Assembly (NCBI GenBank): GCA_009746045.1
Contig: RPFO01000891.1
Coordinates: 1 to 64,000, forward strand
Reading direction: 5' to 3'
DNA: 64,000 nt
Source: Mesostigma viride
Lineage: Eukaryota > Streptophyta > Mesostigmatophyceae > Mesostigmatales > Mesostigmataceae
Shown piece after piece: positions 32,801 to 43,439 of the stretch. Under the pieces are notes generated by a model. The model did no database searches and was not told where the DNA came from. It was given only the letters and a program-made list of their open reading frames with translations. Position 1 is the first letter of the stretch. Every line of letters starts with the position of its first letter. A program made the position numbers and the translations under genes.

Positions 32801-35800
32801 TACCCCTCCTCGGCAGGGGCAGCTGGACAACTGACCTGCCGCCACAAAAAATAATTTATGAAAAAACAGGCCGTTGCTGACAGGAACCTGGTTCAGGACC
32901 TTTTGAGTCCAGGTCACGTCCCACGCACCATCGCAGGTGGCAAGCCTGCGATGTGACACTAGAGCTGTTTTAGAAACTTATAAACAGCTCCGCCGAAGCT
33001 GGTCAAACCGCCGAGTAGCGCCCCATCCTTCGCCCATGTCAAAAAGACCCGCAGCCGGGGAAAACGACATGGGGGTAAATTTAAATTTTCTTTCCGTTGC
33101 ACGACCAACTATACTATGCTTGGTCGACAACTTAGCGGTTGTGCCACCATCTGCCTCGGCTACAAGACAGATGCAACCCGCGCTAGAATGTGCAATTTTG
33201 CACAGGCGGCCATTGCCGCCATTGTGAAAGAAACAATTGCGGATCATTGCCTGCCTAGCTTGCTTAAGGCATGGCCCGCCGACACACAAGCTGACATCAT
33301 CCTAAATTAATTAACACCGGCATGCGTCACACGCCGGCCTGAACACTGCTGAAAACGCCACTACAAACAACGTGGTCACGCACCCCCAGGCTAGTGCGTT
33401 AACTGTACAGGTAGTTGTACAAGGTTCCCAAGACTGACAAACATAAAACTCGCCCATCGACCCCTTGGGCCGGTCCGAATCCACTATACAATAATTAATC
33501 ACGACTCACTAAAGAACCCAAATCAGCCAAAGATTCGTTAAGCAACCAGCCGACCCTACACTCTACAGGTCCCCACCTAACCTCAGCTGGTGCAACCAAA
33601 CACGAATCTTTGCAAGCAAGTCGTATAAAACCTACAATTAATTTTCTCGGACCCTTCCATCCAAGGAAAATTCGGGCGAGCAGGAAACCCTTTGTACAGA
33701 TCGAATTAGTCAGCCCATGTCGCAGACAACCTTCCACATCCAGGCCAAGGCATAGCGGCCTTATCTTTCCCGCATGCGTTAATTAAACTATATTCAGAGA
33801 AAACCGATACTATGAAGATGTTTGTACTAGAATGGTAGGAGGCATTCCCGCCCTTTTTCCCTGGTTATGGCCAGGTCATCAAGGGACAAGGATATGCCCT
33901 GGGGTAAGCAATATGCAAGAATGCCTCTTAAACACATCGTTAAGGTGACGGCCAGGGCGCGAATTTTTCGGCGCTGAAAAAATTGCAGTACCCGTCCGTG
34001 CAGTGAAAAAAAAAGGCGCTCGGTGCGCAAACCCCTACCGGAGCTGGCCATGGCGACAGCTTTCAGGCAGAACTAGACAAAGATAGCAAGCAGAATGCAG
34101 AAAGATTGCGCGAATCTTAAAGATGATGAGGTTATGATGTGTTTCCACCGCGGAGTTTGCGCTTTTTGGAATGTCGATGATGTTATTGATGATCATCGCC
34201 ACGGGGGCCCAATCTGAAATTTTCGTAGCGAGGAATGAATTAGAATGCACGACAGCGGCGGCGATTTGCAGGTTTTATGGGCTTCAAGTAGCGTCAAGGA
34301 TGCGTTTACATTGTTATGAGTAAAGCTTTCAAAGTTTTGCTGGGTTTCGGCAAGATTTCCCTCATTTTCGGTTAGACACTCTCCAGGCTGGCGGGATGCG
34401 CGTCTTATCTTTCCATGGAAGGTTGATCTTGCTTGCGCCGCCGGGCGAAGGACGATGGCGGTGATGGTACGATCGCGTGCTCAGCGTTACCTTATAAATG
34501 TTTCGCTTCTTTAGGGTTATCAACCCAAGTTTTCGCCTTCTTTCCGTGCAGTCAGCACCCGGTACGTTGCGGTTCCATGCTGTGCATTGCCAAATTCCTG
34601 GCAGCTTTCAGTGATTTTATTTACGCTGCATGGCTGTGACGTGTCTAGGCACGAGCCATGGCATGTTGGCAAGTTATAAGGGATTAGTCGTGTGGTTTCT
34701 TGGAAGGACTTTGCTAACAGCACTCAGTATTACGTGAATAGTGACGCAGCCTTTCTTAGCAGCGGCTTCGCTGTGCGTAGAGGCTCACAATCTTGAGCTT
34801 GTTTCTTAGCAAACAGTTGCGCTGGAAAGAAAGGCGATAGTGGGTGTTGTGAAGGGAATACTGCATGAGGTGAACTGCATTTAGGTAGGGACTGTAATTG
34901 TTTTATTGGCCTCTCTCCTACTGAACTATGGGAGAGCCCTATCATATGCTAGCAAGGCAAAGTAACCATGGTAAGAAGCCCTGGCACGCAGCATTTATGA
35001 TATGTATGCTTTCTCTGTTGACTGTCTGTTGTTCCCCTCGGTTGGGCAATCAGTGGATATGGCTTGCTAGAGTTTATTTGCATTGGACAGCTTGGTTTTG
35101 GTATCATGCTCACACCATAAACCTGGGATATGCATTATAAGTGTTGGCTAGCCATGTAGAGCTACCTGCCTCATTGCTGTGCACACACGCGCAAGGTTGC
35201 CCTTGTCGAGGGAAGGCAAGGGCACATGAGTTGCCCAGCCACCTCCTTGGACGTTGTGGTCGAATTGGGTATGGTGTTGGGCCTTTTGGATGGAATGGGA
35301 AGCCTTTGTGTGCCTTAGTACTCACTATGGCCTTCCTTAGCGTGCAGGCAGGTGGCCAACTGCCAAATGCTGTAACTTCTACGTTTGTACTCAGAATGCG
35401 CTCAAACTTTGACAGCTGCTGAATGCCCACCTGTATTTGTCTGTATCTCCACAGGGCCAAGTGATGTGTTATTAATTGTTTTATTTTTCCCAGCCTTGAA
35501 AAGTATTTCTTTGGGGGGGAATTGATAAATCATGAAGTGCTCATTATTCTGAGGTGCCAACTAGGTGGAAATTTTGTACACTGTGACAACTAAATGGGAA
35601 TATATTGAAACATGCAAAATGGTTGCCCCATTGTCCTAGGAAGAATGTGTCATAAATAGCGTCTTTTGCTATTTTTAGCTCCTGCGTGCTTAATACCGGC
35701 GTGCACTTGTGTACGCCACCATCAACAAGTTGTGGGATGGACCCCCACGCATCCTATTCACTTGCCAAAACCATATCTTGGGCACCCCCAGGTCAGCAGT

Positions 35801-38800
35801 CCTTGTTATTCCATGATATGGTTTCAAAGGGGCTGCCATAGGACCCTCACCTTAAACACAGTTTGAAGTTTTTCTGGCCAACATCGCGCTAAAACCTTCT
35901 TAACATCCTTTCCAACCCTAGTTAACCCTTTGTCACCCCACCTCACTGACTTTGTTGCGTTTTGCCCTGGGATGGAGGGCCGCGGGGGCCAGAGATATAT
36001 GTGCTTGCACCAGGCCAACCCATGCAACAAAGGACACAGAGGATTTGTCGCTGGCAATTGAGAGGTCTTGGGTCAGTGCTTCGTTCGATTTTCTTTGTCT
36101 TCCCTCTTTCCCAGTTGCACGCTGTGCTAACGGTCTAGTAGTCAAGCGGCATCCAGCTGCATGTTGGGTCACTACGCCTGGCCTTTGGGGTAGGTGCCAG
36201 CCGGTAGTCACTCAGAAAGAACTCTATTCCTCGACCATGCTGCCTCGCATGGCCAAGCCACTGAAGAATGGTTATTGGCAGCCCAAGCAGGCGGGCCCCG
36301 CTCAAAATCAAAGATGTGCTTTCCTTAATCGCACACAACCCGGTCCAGCAAGGGGGACGTGCCTGGACCATGCGCGTGCTCATGCTGCCCCTGTGGCCTG
36401 CCCCAACATTGTTTTGTTGCACAATGTGGTCTGCAACAACATGGTACCCTCACAACATGGTCTGCGAGCGAAACTTTATTATGTTCGCAGATCGAGTCCA
36501 TTCTGGGCAAGGACAAGTCTGCGGTCTTCTGCGACCACTACTACGTCAAGCGTGGCGGCAACTGCGACCTGTCCCCCTTCAGCGACCCCCACGGCGAGTT
36601 TGCGGGCAAGTGCGTGCTCTACCAGACGCGGGCGGTCGAGGACACGGCGTCGCGGCACGGTTTGTCGGTGGAGGACTGTGATGCACTGCTGGCGGATGCG
36701 AGGGAGAAGATGTTCCAGGAGAGGGCCAAGCGGCCGCGGCCGCATCTGGATGACAAGGTGGGTAGCGTTTGATAGCGACATATGTATCCGTAATGGACGT
36801 CTACCTGGTCAGTAATCGACAACCAGGTAGGTCGTCGATGGCAAGGTGGGTGTGTTGTGTTGGACAGCAATGTGGATGGGTGGGATGGCCAGGTACAGGA
36901 TGGTGGGTGGGTGGGATGGGGAAGTGGACACGCGACAGGAAGTGGAAGTCTGCATGGAGGGAGGGGCTTGCTGGATGCGGGTGGGGTGTGAAGTGACCCA
37001 GTGGGGTGGGTAGGGGGGGGTAGGGGGGCGGGGATGCTATGTTGTAAACAGCGTGGCGTGCCTCTTGTAGATGCGTGGGTGAACGTCGCAGGAAAACAAT
37101 CGACAGGTGCAGGTGCACCCTGGGCATAGTCGTATGCCTGGCGGCCGGACGTTCATGCATGTATCGACCTCACACGTACGTGTGGTGTGATGAGGCAGGG
37201 GACTTTCAAGCCAGCCTTTCGCGTGTATGATGGCAGCCACTGCTCATTCTTGTTTGGGAGTTTCTGCCTCTCATCCTTGGCTACCTTAATCATCCCAGAA
37301 TCTATCATTTCTCCCCAATACTTTTCCCGCTTGCTTTTCCCTGCTTGCTCCCCCCGCCGCTGCCAGGTCATCACCTCATGGAACGGGCTGACCATCTCCG
37401 CCCTGGCCAAGGCGTCCGTCACGCTGGACCCTATGAGCCGGTGCTTCCCCGCGGAGGGAAGGGACCCCCAGGAGTACCTGGATGCCGCGCTGGCCGCCGC
37501 CAACTTTGTGCAGAGCAAGCTGCTCCAGCGTAGGGAAGGCGGCGGCGCAGGGGCCGGCGGTGGTGCTGCATCCGGGCCGTTGGCCACCAAGCTCAAGCGC
37601 AGCTTCCGGAAGGGCCCCTCGGAGGCGGACGGCTTTGTGGATGATTACGCTTTCCTGATCGCGGGCCTGCTGGATCTGTACGAGGCGAGCGGGCAGACCC
37701 GCTGGCTCGCGTGGGCGATGGACCTGCAGGCGACGCAGGATGAGCTTTTCTGGGACGCGGACGGGTCGGGCTACTTCAGCACTGCGGCGGGCGACGCGTC
37801 CATTTTGTTACGGATGAAGGAAGAGTATGATGGTGCGGAACCCAGTGGTAACTCGGTGGCGGCCACCAACCTGCTGCGGCTTCACGGGCTCTTGAGCGTG
37901 GCCAGTGGGGAGGCACTCCGTGACAAGGCTCAGAAAACAATCGTACGTTGGGGAGGGGGAGGGCGCTGGGGGGTGGGGGGGGGGCGCCCGCGGGGGCACT
38001 CATGTCATGCCAACGGAAATAATGTTTTCACACTCTGGGGACACATTTCCTCGGTTGTTTCCCCACGGCTCACTGATGCGCTAGTAAAACTAGTTGTGAT
38101 GGTGTGCTGGAGCAGGAACACTTGCATGGTTTAAGAGTTCTTGATTTTATTTTGTGTTTGCAGCCTCGATGCATGGCAAGTTTGGCTGGGTTTCGCGTGT
38201 GTCTCTCTGGGTTGGGGAGGTTTCCTTATCTGCCATCTGGTTGAAGTGTTTGCGGTGTTGCTTGGTTTCTTGTCCCCAGCGGAGCGTGTTTGTGGTGTCG
38301 TTTGGGGCGAATAATTGGTTCCGTCCCGTTAGGTTTCCTATCGCTTGTATGTCGCGCCGTATGCCACGATATGACGGGATGTGGCCACCATGCAGGAAGA
38401 GGTGGGAGGTTTGGTCTTCATGCTGTGGATGGCCCCTTGGCATGCCCTTTTTCACTTCATGTTTGTGAAGGTGTATGCGCGCTCATGACTTGACCTTCTT
38501 TGGCCTGTTCTCTCCTTGTTGTTTCGCCCCATTTTCAACAGGCTGTGTTTGACCCGTCGCTGAAGAAGATGCCTGTGGCCATGCCCCAGATGTGCTGTGC
38601 GCTTTTCCTGCTGGCATCGGCCACCAAGTGCCAGGTCATCATTGCAGGGTCCCATGCGGAGCGGGAGACGCGGGAGCTCCTGCACGCCGCCCACGCATGC
38701 TTCGCACCCGACAAGGTGGTGATGCTGGTGGACCCAGACAATGGCAGCGACGACCCTGACTTTGCCTTCTGGCAGAAGCACAACCCGTCAGTAACAAACA

Positions 38801-38967
38801 TGGCCAAGCGGGTCAAGGGGAAGCCTGCTGCGTACGTGTGCCAGAACTTCACTTGCCAAGCCCCGGTGACCACAGCGGCGGAACTGGTCGCCCTGCTCGC
38901 AAAGGACCATAAGCCCACGCCGAAAAAGGCGACCCCTTTCGACCTTGGCAAGCTGTCGAAGGGCTGA
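20870..38967 (+). CDS. SPATA20/YyaL-like protein (DUF255 thioredoxin-like + six-hairpin domain), 12 exons
   Basis: Exons: 20870-21160, 21334-21443, 22163-22241, 22926-22958, 24061-24209, 25266-25422, 28609-28867, 30367-30389, 31039-31254, 36491-36757, 37367-37942, 38542-38967 (TGA). Every junction is GT/AG and phases close to 861 codons. Landmarks: [31 protein letters not shown] (residues about 130-135, codon split by intron 2), [95 protein letters not shown] and [13 protein letters not shown]. The N-terminal DUF255 domain is thioredoxin-like with a CHWC redox motif; the rest resembles six-hairpin glycosidases. The biochemical role of the family is not settled. A second in-frame ATG at 21074 gives 793 aa, close to animal homologues; the extra 68 basic residues could be an organelle-targeting peptide. 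Introns total about 15.5 kb and are full of insertions. Confidence 0.93.
21564..21596. repeat. Perfect 12-bp stem hairpin in intron 2
   Basis: GATGGGCTACTC (21566-21577) pairs exactly with GAGTAGCCCATC (21585-21596) around a 7-base loop. A further GATGGGCTAG follows at about 21604. Confidence 0.8.
25551..27570 (+). repeat. Unknown interspersed repeat R1, copy 1 (intron 6)
   Basis: Diverged but collinear with 33941-35460. Shared blocks include CCCCTACCGGAGCTGGCCAT (25658 and 34032), ACCATGGTAAGAAGCC (26707 and 34966) and a GTGCACACAC block (26916 and 35179). It also contains a 95-bp tandem duplication at about 26140-26330 (unit with CGGGGCAGTTTCCGCCAGAT). No protein motif is recognised. Borders are approximate. 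Confidence 0.65.
27607..27955 (+). pseudogene. nad9: Mitochondrial nad9 fragment inserted in intron 6 (NUMT)
   Basis: AT-rich sequence, unlike the surrounding exons, encoding the C-terminal half of NADH dehydrogenase subunit 9: [12 protein letters not shown], then [30 protein letters not shown] and [19 protein letters not shown], ending shortly after EMSQEF. The N-terminal third is missing; the frame opens right after a TAA next to an 18-base A-tract (27588-27605). Family knowledge: NAD9 is the 30-kDa complex I subunit encoded in mitochondrial DNA of land plants and several green algae. It sits in the sense orientation of the host gene but in no exon. Confidence 0.88.
28003..28062 (+). repeat. 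LINE-type 3' end: hairpin plus TTAAT tail
   Basis: GTGGTCCC pairs with GGGACAC (one bulge) and is followed by CAATTAATTAGTTAATT. The leading GTGCTCCGTG...CACGAG resembles the hairpin of LINE-like copy A. No ORF1 precedes it; the nad9 fragment ends about 50 bp upstream. Confidence 0.5.
28855..29620 (+). repeat. 41-42 bp array repeating the exon 7 5' splice site, about 18 copies
   Basis: The unit GAGCTGGTCGAGTACTGGCA then CGGTGGGTGGGGTGGGGG begins at the end of exon 7, whose last bases are GAGTACTGGCACG followed by GTGAGG. Each downstream copy repeats GAGTACTGGCA(C/T)G followed by GTG, so the exon-intron junction itself is multiplied. Most copies have GTGGGT and at least two (near 29361 and 29605) keep GTGAGG. 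The array fills the first half of intron 7 (28868-30366). Confidence 0.93.
30070..30170 (+). repeat. 30-bp tandem repeat in intron 7
   Basis: Three to four copies of a unit containing CCCTTGTTCCTTATGAGGTC. A smaller 16-bp array (GTGGGTGGCCGCTTT, about 30826-30880) lies in intron 8. Confidence 0.9.
31516..33808 (+). mobile_element. Tandem dimer of an unknown element with 17-bp target duplication (intron 9)
   Basis: Two head-to-tail units start TAAGATCACTGAGC and end AGAAAACCGAT: unit 1 (31516-32269, 754 bp) and unit 2 (32270-33808, 1539 bp). Unit 1 equals unit 2 with an internal segment (about 32397-33223) removed. The pair is flanked by ACTATGAAGATATTTGT (31499-31515) and ACTATGAAGATGTTTGT (33809-33825), 16 of 17 identical. 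No coding capacity is recognised. Variable-length target duplications suggest target-primed reverse transcription (LINE, SINE or Penelope-like). Confidence 0.8.
33941..35460 (+). repeat. Unknown interspersed repeat R1, copy 2 (intron 9)
   Basis: Second, diverged copy of the repeat at 25551-27570, same orientation, starting about 130 bp after the dimer element. The shared order of blocks shows it is one unit. Neither copy keeps an open frame longer than chance. Right border uncertain. Confidence 0.65.
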
Positions 38968-39079
38968 GTTTATCAGCAACCTTGCGTGCTTTAAGTTGAA
39001 TGAGGCAGTAAGCATTGGTGGGAGTAAGCATTGTTGTACTGGGCTGGATATGTCTATTACCCTGTCAGTTCAGCTACCT

Positions 39080-39084
39080 TGTAA
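39080..39084 (+). promoter_or_regulatory. TGTAA poly(A)-type signal of the SPATA20-like gene
   Basis: TGTAA lies 113 bases after the stop codon, a distance similar to that seen for the BAH-domain gene. Confidence 0.4.
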
Positions 39085-40317
39085 CTAGAATGCTCTTGTC
39101 AGGGGCCAGGGCACCTTACAGTAAGTACTTGCGCGTCATGCGCATGGGCATGCCACTGAGTACTATGCTAATCTCATGAGAAGAATAATAACACAAAAGT
39201 TACAAATATCGTCTGCATCATGCCCCAACCATATAGTCACTAGAGGGGGATACAATCCTCATCTGAGCTGTCCTCTACGGCTCTCCTGTTATATGGCATG
39301 CAGACGAGGCGTTAGTGTAGCGGCTATCCTCATGCAGGGGCAATAACCTCCATCTGCGGACTTCTACCCTGGCTACCAATGGGGGCCCCGCGGGGCCCAT
39401 GGAAGTAAAACAGGAGCATGCCCCTGAGGAAGGTGCTTATACCGCACACGGCAGCCCATTTCTCCTTGTCTATCATGCTGGCAGAATTGTCCAGGCTCAC
39501 ATGCCAGCCCCTGCATGTGGGCAAGCCCCCTCCCCCCAAGCGGAAAGGGCGCTTTGCTGATCGAGTAGCGTAGTTAGGATTTTTCTAGATTGGCTTAACC
39601 CTTAGTCGGGAAACCACCCGACCTGTCGGGTGGTTTGACAAACGGTCGAATTTCGCGCCGCGCCGTGAGCGCCGCGCCACTTGTGACGGATGACAGTTGT
39701 CCGGTGGGTCCGGGGACACTTAGGGACGAGGGTGATGCATAGGTTTGGGGGTAATATTCGCCATAGCCTGGTAATTACAACGTGCATTGAGCAGGTATCA
39801 CGTGACTTTGGCGGGAAATTTTCACTCGCGCGCGAGCGTAACTAGATATGGCTGCCAGCATGCCGTTCTCACGGAAATTTTGCGTGTCGAGGCTAGAAAC
39901 GGTTCAGCATTTTGCTCAGAATGACTCTGCGTGATTTTCGTAGGTCAGGCATGGCCAAACTTGTAGGATTGGGAAAATTCAGGTAGGAAAATACTGCCTT
40001 CTGGGTCGTCAGTGCCAGATGAGTACTCGCTTATCTTATTTCCATTTTATCGATCCTCATGGCCGGGCAGTCTGCGCCAGCCCAAGCATCCAGATTTGGT
40101 ACCGGATGTCCGCTGATGCGTTTGCTGGGAATGCGGACGCGTTTATAGGTAATATTTGAACGGAGCATCAACCTTGTAATCATAAAGGATGCATGCATGA
40201 TGCGGCTATGGCGGCCTATGGGTCATGAGACGGACATGTGTGTAAGAGCGGACATGGCTGACGGCGGAGCTCAGAACTTTTGCGTCTGAGCCCCAAATTC
40301 AGTCAGGCTACTTGCAT
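39085..40317. other. Intergenic region with a perfect hairpin
   Basis: No gene is seen. AAACCACCCGAC (39611-39622) pairs exactly with GTCGGGTGGTTT (39625-39636) around a 2-base loop. Confidence 0.5.
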
Positions 40318-40344
40318 CAGATGCGTCTTTTCAAGACGCATCTG
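40318..40344. repeat. Perfect 12-bp stem hairpin upstream of LINE-like copy B
   Basis: CAGATGCGTCTT and AAGACGCATCTG are separated by 3 bases. It lies just 5' of the ORF1 region and could be element 5' sequence or flank. Confidence 0.7.
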
Positions 40345-40389
40345 CTAGTATAATCGGTTACGGCTGTAACGCAGTATTTTGCAAATCAG

Positions 40390-42253
40390 CCACCAAAACG
40401 CAGCCTTGACAAACATTTTGAGCTGTCGTCGGCATTCCCGTCGACAGCAGCACGTGCGACATCAACTCCTGCGGACGCCAACCTTTTCGCGCTGATCGAA
40501 GCTCTCCCCCCCGGTCTGCCTCCCTCGACGCAGAGCTCTACGCCAAATTCGTCGCCCATTCCCAAGAAAACCCGAACTTCCCGCATACCAAATGGGACGT
40601 CCGCCGCTTCGGCGCCGGCCAGCGGGATTTTTGCATCTTGGAAATCTTTACGCTCACGAAGGAACAATGTGACGATGTTATCAAGTTCCTGGCCCGCCAT
40701 GACGAACTTTTCCTGCCTACCGGCCTGGCGACAAGGTCACCAAGCCCGCCTGGGAATGGCTGCTTCAAGAACCGGAGGCGTACTTGAAGGCAGTCATCAT
40801 GTGCAGCTACCTGCGCTGCGACGCCCACGACATCACCCAGATTGGCTACGCTGGCCTCAGGAGCCTCCTGCATGAGCGCAGACGGGCAGCCACAGCAGCT
40901 GCAGCATCCCCGCAGAGCAGCACCTCCCCCAGCACGGACTCCATCCGAGCTGCAGTGGCGGAGCAGCTGGCGCCGATGGCTGAGCAGCTCGCCGCCCTGA
41001 ACGCGCCTGACGGCCCACTCAACACTCTCTCGGCCAAGGTCAACAACATTGAAGCGGCAGAGTCGCCCTTAAGCTCCAGCCTCAGTTTACTGCTACGCAA
41101 GAGCACATTGCCACCAAAGTTTCCGAGGCCACAGCCACTGTGACCACCCGCCTTAACCAGGTGGAAGGCCGAGTCGGCCAAGGCACCGTGAAACTTGAGG
41201 CAGTTGCTGCCAAGGTAGACGCCCTGGCCACGCAGGTCCCCGAGATCGCCGAGCGAACGGCCACCATCGCCGCCCAACCTGCTGGTAGGGCTAGCGATGA
41301 CCCCTCGACTCGCGCCTCCTGGGCGGACCTGCTCAAGAGCCAGGCATCCTCTACCACGACCGCCATCACCACCAAGCTCCAGGAGCTGGAAGACACGCGC
41401 CGCGAGGCCGCTGACCGCGACCGTCGCCGCTGCCGGGTCATCCTCAGGCGCTTCGACATGCTGCCGGAGGAGACCCCAGACTCTCTTCTCGACGAGCTGA
41501 AGAAACAGCTCTTGGCGTGCATGCAGCTGCCAGGTGCGATACTGCAGGGCGCCTACCGCCTGCCCCATCCACGGGCCAAGGCTGGGCCCCCTCCAGTGGT
41601 CCTCACCTTCAGCGACATCACAGCCCGAGTTCGGTTCCTCTCTCGCCGCAAGAAGCTGGTGGACACCTCCTGGTCGCTTGACGACGACCTGACGCCAGCC
41701 CAGCAGCAGCAACGCCGCGATCAGTGGCCCGACTACATCCGCCACAAGACCAACCCCGAGAAGCCCCAAGTGTACTGGCGGGGCGGGGACCTCTATGTCA
41801 ACAAGAAACTGTGGAAGCCCCCCCGGGCTTCCCCGGGATAGAGCACTCCAGCTAGTTGTCTAGATGGGGGCAATCGATTATGGGATAGCTTAGGCATTAC
41901 AGCACTTGAAACGATATTAGCGCACAGCGTTATAGTACCTTCAATTAGCTCTGGCACCTTGTGGCCATCAGCTTGCGCCTTAATTAGCCGACGTCTTGAG
42001 CCCACCTCACATTTGTAGCATAAGCTATGCGTCAGCCTACCTATGGTATTGCACTGGTTGTATTGCACCCACAGTGTTGCGCCCCGGCACCATGCCGTGG
42101 AGAGAGCGCTCTGTGGCCTGCCCACCTGCGGCAGTGAGAGAAGCTAGGGCGCCCTCCCTCCTTCTCACTGTGTATATAGGGTTGAAGGTTCCTTTACTCT
42201 GTATTGGCACCCACGTGACGCAGTCACGTGCTTATTAAAATTAATTAATTAAT
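40390..42253 (+). mobile_element. Non-LTR (LINE-like) element carrying only ORF1, copy B
   Basis: ORF1 (stop at 41841), then about 370 bases of 3' region, a perfect 8-bp hairpin (CACGTGAC 42212-42219, GTCACGTG 42223-42230) and a TTATTAAAATTAATTAATTA tail ending at 42253. The 3' region shares TATTGCACCCACAG with copy A at a comparable place. No endonuclease or RT. The 5' border is not defined. Confidence 0.75.
40440..41841 (+). pseudogene. L1-ORF1-like protein, copy B (frameshifted)
   Basis: Homologous to copy A throughout. The N-terminal segment FCILEIFTLTKEQCDDVIKF matches LLEWQQLSPQEVVEVLQFLT of copy A. Shared KLQPQFTA and RLNQVEG mark the coiled coil. RRCRVILRRFDMLPEE starts the RRM-like core; DDDLTPAQQQQRRDQWPDY and VYWRGGDLYVNKKLW form the C-terminal domain. 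Frame changes occur at a C7 run near 40505, near 40735 and near 41070; the last 233 codons (from 41140) are open. Family knowledge: L1 ORF1p is a trimeric RNA-binding chaperone. Confidence 0.78.
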
Positions 42254-43043
42254 GGCGGCCTATGCCTGTAAAGCAATGGTATGTGTGAGATATGAGGGTC
42301 CCGGCCAGTGGAATCCGGGCAGGACGTGAACGAGCCAGGTACGGCAACGTGTTTGCGTGTCCTTTGCAGCGGAATACGTCTCCCATGCATTACATTTGAC
42401 GAGCTTTTTAGTGCACCTTTCAGCAAGCCTCCATGCCTGCTGTACAGAGGGGTATTAGCCCTGAAAGTGACCAGTTTATGGCATTTCTTTGGAGCATATC
42501 ATTTCGTTAATGCAGGTAGGCAACATGTTTGTATTCCAGCACCTTTGGCAATCTTTTATAGCTTGTTATAATGCATTCTTGTATTGCATGTCATAGATGG
42601 CTGTTTACGCGCGCGTAACCCACACACATATATGAGCACCTTATATAGGTCTTACGGGTTATCCGGGTGGTTTGACCCAAGGAAAGCACCATTGGACTAT
42701 CCAACTAAGTTGTCCAATGTTGCTGTTGAGGTTCCATACCCTCCCTGGGAAGTTAGGGGGGGGTTCACTTTTCCTTGGGGAAAAAAGATCGTCTTTTGGC
42801 CAAGTTTGACTGGAGCTATCATCCAAATGCTTTGATAAACCCGTGGTATTATTGCATATTCTGAAAGCCCTCGAAGTGTAGATACTCCTAGCATCTTGGT
42901 TGGGGGCATTTGGAGTTGTGGCCTGTGAGTTATGATTTTTCTCATTTTCAGGGGTCTGAAAGTGCCAAAAATGGTCCTCCAGACAAGGGTTAAGAGTTAC
43001 TTAGGTTTTGCGGCTTCGCCCCCCTCCATCCATCAAGCAAGGG
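42254..43043. other. Unannotated stretch
   Basis: No recognisable gene. It lies between the tail of copy B and another hairpin-plus-tail at 43054. Confidence 0.35.
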
Positions 43044-43053
43044 AATACGTGCT

Positions 43054-43104
43054 ACATGATCTCCGAACGGAGTCATGTTATAATTTAATTTAATTTGATT
43101 TAAT
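43054..43104 (+). repeat. LINE-type 3' end: hairpin plus TTTAA tail
   Basis: ACATGATCTCCG and CGGAGTCATGT pair (one bulged T) around AA, followed by a TAATTTAATTTAATTTGATT tail. Same architecture as the 3' ends at 11681-11728, 28003-28062 and 42212-42253, with different stem sequence. Confidence 0.5.
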
Positions 43105-43439
43105 CATGTTGGCGCGCGAAGTACAGATAATCCCAGAAGCCAGGGCTGCATCCTCAAGCAATTGTGTCACATAGGAGCGGGTCACGCCGCGTCGATCCGG
43201 GCCGGTGCGGGGCGCGCGCAAGTCTGCCAGTGGGTTGCGACGGGACAAGGGGACCCTGCCATTAGAGGAGGTGTCTACCTGGTCAGTTGGCCAGTCCTAA
43301 GCCCGCTCGCAGGGCCCACATCGGTATATTCACCTGGTCTGTACGTGCGGGCAAGATGGCCGGCAAAGAGGACGGTGTTGGATGGCATGGGTGACAAGAG
43401 GGAGCTCGCAGTATCTAGAGCTCGGCCCGGGTGCGGCGC

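Noticed and set aside
31516-33808. LTR retrotransposon with repeated ends, or Helitron
   Set aside because: Unit ends are not TG...CA, no PBS or polypurine tract is seen, and the minus-strand end CTTA does not match the Helitron CTRR end.
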